A stretch of DNA of 64,000 bases from Flaveria trinervia (Eukaryota; Streptophyta; Magnoliopsida; Asterales; Asteraceae), in NCBI GenBank assembly GCA_025506515.1, contig CM046453.1, positions 28,013,882 to 28,077,881 of the forward strand, in the 5' to 3' direction. Numbering within the stretch: position 1 is the stretch's first letter; each line of letters opens with the position of its first letter. Positions 57,846-64,000 of the stretch are shown piece after piece. Both the position numbers and the translations under genes were made by a program. Under the pieces are notes generated by a model. The model was not told the origin of the DNA. It ran no database searches and saw only the letters and a program-made list of their open reading frames with translations.

Positions 57846-60053
57846 AACGCTGTTCACCTTTCAAGTTATTACATGTTCTTGTCAATTGAAGTCTTAAAAC
57901 CTTAGTAAGTTTGAGATCAAGGAATGGGAATACTCACCAAGATATGGTCATCACTCCTAGCTTGGTGGTGTATTTCCCAAAGTATGACTCTTAACTACCA
58001 AACGAGAGCTTGATCCTAACTCATTGTTGAGGATCCACAAGAATAAAATGAGGTAACTTACCATTAAGGTAAGGATAATCACTCCTATCTTAACAATGAA
58101 GTTATATAAAAACAAAATATAGCAAAATGAAAAGTTCATTTGAGGAAAATACAATCCATAAAATTTTAAACAGGTGATATTATCATCAAGGTATGGATTT
58201 CACGCCTATCTTGATGATTGAATTTCATAATAACAAGAAAACAATCGAGAACTGACCTTTGTCACCAAAGTACGGGGTTCAATCCTATTTTGGTGGGGTC
58301 ATTTCATTCGTGAAATACGAGTTCCAAAGGAAAATAATTGAAACTTATCCTCAAAACAAGGAAATCACCCCAATTCAGAGGATGGGATTTCATAAAACAC
58401 ACAATACAAAAATTAAAAACCATCGCCAAGATACGAAATTTTACTCCTATTTTAAGGAAGTAATTCCATTTGTAAAATACGAATTCATAAAAACAAAAAG
58501 AAGGAAATCGTCATCAAGGTATGAGGTTCACTTCTATCTTGACGATAAGATTTCATAAGAACAATGATAACGAATGGAAAGTCATCACCAAAGTAAGGGA
58601 GTCACCCCCGTTTTGATGAGATAGAATCATTTAGGGGATACAGGTGTCCTTAGTCATAAGTTGACTTGCGGACTCTTGCATTGCCTACGATGCAAAACGG
58701 TTTGAAGTTTTTAAAAAGCTCGACTTAGCAAATGAAGAGAATATCAGCTAGAAATTCAGAAACTTCAAATTACATCAATGTAACATTAACAGGAAAAGAA
58801 AATCATGCTTGCTAGGATTAAGGTTAAAGTTCGAGATAACGGAGTTAATTGTGTTAGGTTCTCAAATCTTGAATGGTTTAAGTCAGGAACACAAGATCAA
58901 TGACAGAAATGATTCAACACAATAATGAGATGTAAACGTTTGGTTCAAAATAAAAGGCAGATGCGTTGACTTCTCAAAGTGTTACGTCAACCACAATTTA
59001 CGGTAGACACGCGTACCTATAAGCGGACACCCATCTCATGAGTTCCAGGTCAGATAAATGGATCCAAAGGTCTTATCAAATTTATGTGTATACCTTGCCT
59101 AAACAAGGTATCCCGGGATGCAGGTATTCCACCTTTTGGCATTGCATGATTTCAGTTATGGGACACACTTTAAGGACATTAAAAAACCTAAGTAACAATT
59201 TTAAGTTTAAAAAAAACATTTGGTTTAGACGACCAATATCTTTGGATATATTAAGATCCATGTACACATTGGTCAAGGTATGCATATAGTTACATAAGGC
59301 ACACAACGTATAACGTTGTTTAAACATAGGAATTAAGGAGTATAACGAGTTTAATATTAACGGGAACATTCTGTAAGATAGGAATGATAAGATATTAGAG
59401 TTTCGATGATAAACCAATTACAGGAATTAAGGATTTTTGATATTTAAAGTATAAACCGGATGGTTCCATTTGGTAACGCATTACCATTTGGAAACATTGA
59501 CACGTCAAGGTAAATTGACCCATTGCCTTAGAAACTTGTGTATGTTGACCATAGTTTATCACTCATCCTAGAAATCCCCGGGTAAGCATAACTAGTCCCG
59601 TAGGATTTATACGATATGCTTGCCTTAGCCCGAAGGCCTTTTGCCAGGAAATCCAGAATATAGGTGCCTATGTGTCACACAAACTTCTTAGGTTCATGAA
59701 ATCAAAACCTTGATGAGAATTTCATAGATTAGACATAGAGTCTAAGGAATTTAACCCCACGATAATAAGTGTAGATTCCACATGTTGTCGAGAATAAGAT
59801 TAAGAGATTTCATGTTCGGGGAGGGTCAAAGAGTCAAAGATAAATTTAGGGTGACAAGTAACCAAGTTTATATAATTATAAGGCACACCTATCTAAGGGC
59901 ATCAAGTTGCACAAAAGGCATCCCTAAATAGATAGCATCATGTGACATGCAACAATAAGTATACACAAGATTATAAGGATTTTTATATGAGGTTCATGCA
60001 TAAACTATACTCTAGGTCACCATTTATAATAACCTAAATCCCTATAGTTATGG
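57846..60053 (-). other. gypsy element I leader, non-coding
   Basis: Sequence downstream (reverse strand) of a primer binding site and LTR, so it is the 5' leader of a minus-strand gypsy element whose gag is missing. No coding frame over 2.2 kb. The distal third carries the hairpin array described separately (57935-58620); the rest, 58640-60050, is featureless apart from AT richness. Confidence 0.6.
57935..58620. repeat. array of about eight small hairpins
   Basis: Degenerate units, 75-85 bp apart over most of the array and about 120 bp at its left end, share the outline [stem]-gtatgg-..-actcctat-[stem']. Visible stems: caccaag/cttggtg (57935-57941 with 57961-57967), cattaag/cttaacaatg (58062 with 58089), atcatcaag/cttgatgat (58182-58190 with 58210-58218), caccaaa/tttggtg (58263-58269 with 58289-58295), atcctc/gaggat (58347-58352 with 58378-58383), atcgtc..aag/cttgacgat (58507 with 58538) and tcatca/tgatga (58582 with 58614). 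A unit near 58422 has lost pairing. The arms differ between units, but each pair stays complementary. Confidence 0.75.
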
Positions 60054-60065
60054 GCTCTGATACCA
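60054..60065 (-). other. primer binding site of gypsy I
   Basis: The reverse strand reads TGGTATCAGAGC, three bases from the LTR end at 60069. Confidence 0.85.
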
Positions 60066-60068
60066 ATC

Positions 60069-62643
60069 TGTCACACCCCAACCTTGACGGCGGAAACGTC
60101 GAGGAGTGAGAGTTAAGATCGTTCACAGCCACATAACGCTATTATTAAATCCAAAAATATTATTCATAAGTTTCAAAGGTAATATTACAAACATAAGTCT
60201 CAAATAAGAGCACAATATAAGAAATATAACAAGCTCATTCATTAAGTTAACTAGGTCCATTCCTAGGTGTGAACAACTTCAAAAATGGCGATCAAGCTTG
60301 AGTATTTCCTGAAACATGTTAAAAATAAAAGGGTCAACATAATGTTGGTGAGATTTCCATAGTTTTCGATACATAAGTATATAAAAGATGGCAATTCATG
60401 TTGTAAGTTAGAGAACAAAGTAAACTAGGGATGTAAGACAGAATGCACAATCAAACCTCGACAAAGTTTTACAAGTCTCAAACGTTCAAAAGTATATACG
60501 ATTAGCTAAGTGTACTTGGATCAACCAAGCAGGCTTGTCTGGCCCATAGATCTATGACTTCGCTAGGCTAGCAATAGTTAATGATTGTATATATAATCGA
60601 CATTACATGGTAGCTACAAAGATCAACTAACCACAACATACAAGTGAATTTCCATAAGTTTACAAGAATCAACGTTTTACAAGTGCAACGACTATAAGGT
60701 AACATGTTTCACCCCAAAGTGTGAAAATATGAAAAAGGGGTATAGAAATACTCACATGATCAAATGTATAAAAATGACGATTAAAAAGAAAAGTAATATG
60801 CTGTGATCCAATGTAGTTCTTCGCAAGGCAACTAAAATTATATATATATTACAAGGTTTAAGTTTAGCAAATTAACGTGACTAAAGTTCAATTTGATGTT
60901 TGGGGCTTTGTCAATTATTTTTAACAAATGGATATCAACTATATTTTCTTGAGAACAATATATTTGTATTTTATAAAGATGTGAAATAAGAATAACATTT
61001 ATAATAATTTTGTAATAAAGTCTCATAGCTAAATAAAATAAGCACTATTTAAACAATAATTTATACTTGTTATTTGAACAAATAATGATTTAGTGAGTTA
61101 TAACGATATTGAGTGTCTATTTTATAAGAAAAATAATTTAAATATATTATTTTAGCAAATAACTATTTAGTAAATTAAAACAATATTTTAAGTTTAACTT
61201 ATGAGAAATAATCTAAATACATTATTTGAAAAAATAATGATTTAATAAGCTAAACAATATTTAAAATCTATTTTACAAGAATTTGAACTAATTATATCAT
61301 TTGTTTAAAATAATTAATAATATTAAAATATTATAAGAAATAAATTTCACAAAAATTAGTTAGATGGTTTTAAAAAATATTTGAAGTTTGTAAAAGTCAT
61401 TTTTTATAATTATTATAATTTTTCCATAACTATTTTAAGGCTAAAAAGCTTTTAAAAAAAAAGATGAGGCTGCCCGGGTTCGAACCCGAGACCTCATGGA
61501 TGTGGGGAGGAGTCTTAACCGGTGAATCAGTGGCCTCAGCCACGTTAGAAAACCTGTTTTAAAAACTTATAATCACAACCCCGATGCATTTTCCCTAAAT
61601 CAAGAACCCAAGATTGTTCTTGAATCAAATTGAACATCAATCGATGTTGTTGATGGAATTAAACTTAGGGCTTTCGTTGCCCATATGAAACCGAGTGTGA
61701 GGATGTGTCTAATTACCTGAATTGGTGAGATTTTGATGGAGAGCAAGTACACGAGCCGATTGCGACCACGTATCACTTGTTTGCTACCTAAACGACGATG
61801 ATAATCAAACTAGTTGTGCAGGTAGCATCTAATGAACTCAATGAACGAAGGCCCTCTTTCATTGAGGGTGAGATTGTAGAAAAAGTCGAGTTCGACTAGC
61901 CCATAGTTCGCGAAGGAAGATGCTAATCGATGCTTATGTTCGCGTTCGTTTCAGGAGAAATTGAGAGTTGCAAATGATTAAGATTTGTTAGGTAATTGTT
62001 TAGGTTAGTTTAATTGGTCTATTAAGATGTGTAAATGCTCGAGTGGCTAAACGAGGAAGGGCGACGGTTACTCGTTTCATAGAGGTTCATAACTACGATT
62101 TAAAGGCGTTTAAGGCTCATTATGGTGTTCGAATCACATACCCGAAGCGATTGGAACGTTTTGGAAGTTTATTACAAGCGTTTTGAAGGGTGTAAAGGCT
62201 CGCCGGAGGGTCGGCCGGCGGTTGCCGGTGACCGACCGGAAAAACAGGAATTAAAGGGGGGAAGGGTTTGGGTTTCAAAAGTTTACACAAATGGTCCCTC
62301 ACTTTCAACCTTTATTATTTTATGCAAAAAAACTTTCATTTAAAGTTTTAAAAATGAAAACTAGCCCCCCTTAAGTTAATTATTTTAAGATTTTAAACAT
62401 TAGTATTATTACTACTAAGATTTATTATTATTATTGTCGTTACTAATTTTTGTTAATCTTCTTTTCATTATTTGAATCTTTTCATTATTGAACATTAAGT
62501 TTAATTTAAGAAACTATAAATTTACAAATTAAAAGTTAATTGCAAGCACATAAGGCATCCATGAGTTTCATATTAGGCAATAATAGTCCTTACAAGATTA
62601 AACAACATTAATTTTAATTAACGTAAAGATACAGGATGTTACA
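60069..62643 (-). repeat. LTR of gypsy chromovirus I, shared by two internal domains
   Basis: 2575 bp, from TGTCACACCCC to AGGATGTTACA; on the coding strand it begins TGTAACATCC, the usual plant chromovirus LTR start. A primer site lies on its left side and a polypurine tract on its right side. A single insertion has only one of these next to each LTR, so the LTR joins two element bodies. Internal part 60840-61440 is extremely AT-rich. A tRNA-like sequence lies at 61465-61538. Confidence 0.85.
61465..61538 (-). other. tRNA-like sequence (SINE-head-like) in LTR I
   Basis: On the reverse strand 74 nt begin TGAGGCC and end AGCCTCA, nearly complementary ends. They contain a perfect B-box GGTTCGAACCC and a partial A-box-like segment CACCGGTTAAG about 40 nt upstream, and are followed by a T-run. 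I could not fold a regular cloverleaf (D and anticodon arms fail). It is either a degenerate tRNA, a SINE head, or a chance RNA polymerase III promoter inside the LTR. Confidence 0.45.
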
Positions 62644-62656
62644 CTCTCCCCAACTT
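62644..62656 (-). other. polypurine tract of gypsy element right of LTR I
   Basis: The reverse strand reads AAGTTGGGGAGAG just before TGTAACATCC. The preceding bases (CGGGACAAAATTCTTTTA) match the end typical of plant chromovirus internal regions. Confidence 0.8.
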
Positions 62657-63329
62657 AAAAGAATTTTGTCCCGAAATTAAGAATGAAACTTAAACGAACA
62701 GGAGACTATGATGAAAGATAAGCGTACCAACGAACTGTGGTTGGCGTTGATTACGGGTGAGATGCTTCGTTTTGCGAATTATGGAATTTTACATGATGCA
62801 TCCAAATTTGAAGTCTTCCAGTGGAATGCGAAAGTTATCATTGACAAATTATATAATGACACAAGCATAAGGCATATCTTCTGAATACGTACCACTCCTC
62901 CGGTTAAACCGTCGGGTTAAAAATGATACGATATGTCGAGATTTTGAGCTGGGTTCCCAAAGATGATTAGAGGCATTGCTAATAATAGAAAGTGAATCGA
63001 TCATTAGAATTTAACGATCGATGTTTAATGACACACCATGATAACCAACTATTTAAGGTAAGTACGAGTCAATTCCTCGACTCGATATCTTATATGAGTC
63101 AATATGAAATGCGCGAAACTAGCCAATCAGTCAATAATGTACCAAATGACATAAAAAATACAAGGCAATTTGAACATATACCAAGCTATGTCAACATTTT
63201 CTTTATGTCAAACCATGAATCCCAATCACGGAAATTCATGATCCTTTTTGTCCACATCGGAATGAATGTAATAACAAGTCTTGTGAGTCGCAATCAAGAT
63301 AGAGATTTCAAGATTTTCAAGATTAGGAG
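62657..63329 (-). other. 3' end of gypsy internal domain, non-coding remnant
   Basis: Upstream side (reverse strand) of the polypurine tract. I cannot read integrase or chromodomain motifs in it. The ORF at 62992-63411 shows no family resemblance. It is cut by the LTR beginning at 63330. Confidence 0.4.
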
Positions 63330-64000
63330 TGATGGGTTTGATAGAACACAAAGTAAACAAGTTCAACCTTTTAAACTTTCTGAAAAACGCAGCGGAAGAA
63401 TAGAATTATAACATGTTTATAATCTGAAAAATCCATGTTCTTAATGATGTTTTAAGATGGAAAAACATGTGAATGAACAAGCTATGAACACAAGTTAAAC
63501 TACATAAAATCACAGCTATATAAAGCTGTGATGAACTACCTTTCTCCAGCCAAAAATCGACCAAGAAGGGGTTGAAAGATGCTTGTGAATCGGCCAAGAC
63601 TCCAAGGAAGGATCCCTCAAGCTTGTATACCCAAATCTTGTATGCAATTCACTCTTCTTGCTAGGGAGAACAACACCAAAGTTCCTCAAAAACCCCCTCT
63701 TTCTTGTTGGAACCCGTAAGTATTAGAGAGAGAGAGAGAGCTTATGAGAAAATGTTTTGCATGTCACTTGATGATGAGAGAACCAAGAGTGTATATCTAA
63801 AATTGGATTAAAGAAAGCAAAGTCTCTCATTGGGGTGGGGGGGGGGGCGGCCGAAAATATGGGTCAAAGGCAAGTTCCCCCCAAAAACCATTAATCCAAT
63901 TTTATATAATAGTACCTTGAAAGTTTATACAATTAACATTTAATTGTATAACTTATACACTCTTTTAATTAGTTAATGTTATCAAACTAACTTAAATAAC
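63330..64000 (-). repeat. C-like copia LTR, truncated by window end
   Basis: Starts TGATGGGTTTGATAG and follows the LTR of C block by block: cttttaaactt..aacgcagcgga, ataatctgaaaa, gaactaccttt..cagcc, ggtggggg..cggccgaaaat, aattaaatt..tataacttatacac, attagttaatgttat. It is clearly more diverged from the three C LTRs than they are from each other, so it is a sister family in the same orientation. Confidence 0.8.

Noticed and set aside
61465..61538. Functional tRNA gene
   Set aside because: Ends and B-box fit, but D and anticodon arms cannot be formed and the ends pair only when shifted, so it is reported only as tRNA-like.

Overview
This window looks like a plant nuclear genome, most likely a eudicot. 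It has one spliced housekeeping gene with plant features (GT-AG introns, an intron in the 5' leader, a telo-box), embedded in nested LTR retrotransposons of both plant superfamilies (Ty1/copia and Ty3/gypsy chromovirus). The large extra ORF downstream of pol resembles ORFs I remember from Asteraceae genomes (there often labelled 'synaptobrevin, longin-like'), so Asteraceae is my guess with modest confidence. I see no tRNA gene, rRNA, CRISPR array or bacterial-style operon.

Layout. 1-2790: 3' ends of two plus-strand elements, G (1-1390) inside E1 (1394-2790). 2791-7681: a decayed minus-strand copia element D with its 5' LTR at 6832-7681, carrying a solo LTR of another copia family at 3555-4351. 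7682-10600: a gene-derived fragment, then sequence with no recognisable gene. 10608-13230: the only clear host gene, eEF1B-gamma on the minus strand, seven coding exons, complete except for one missing base in the last exon. 13706-14682: remnant of a retroelement 3' ORF. 15321-45980: copia element A (minus strand) with matching LTRs and a perfect 5-bp target duplication CTTTC. A is split by gypsy chromovirus B (25302-36200, perfect duplication CTCTG) and by copia element C (37065-45054). B's left LTR is itself split by a solo LTR of the C family (26842-27785, perfect duplication CATCC). 45986-50490: copia element H (minus strand), interrupted by plus-strand copia element E2 (50491 to about 57845). 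57846-62660: a chromovirus LTR with an internal domain on both sides, whose leader carries an array of small hairpins. 63330-64000: start of a C-like LTR running off the window.

Insertion order read from the nesting: H is oldest on the right side. A landed in H, probably between pol and the 3' ORF at 13706-14682. B and C landed in the gag gene of A, and a C-family LTR landed in B. E2 landed separately in H. On the left, D is the host of E1 and of the A-family solo LTR. All pol genes carry stops or frameshifts, so no element here looks autonomous, although many catalytic motifs survive.

The strongest points for follow-up are the frameshift in the sole housekeeping gene, the hairpin array at 57935-58620 whose stems vary in a compensating way, the recurring 3' ORF family, and the motif arrays built into several LTRs. 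I do not see a convincing new defence or metabolic system.
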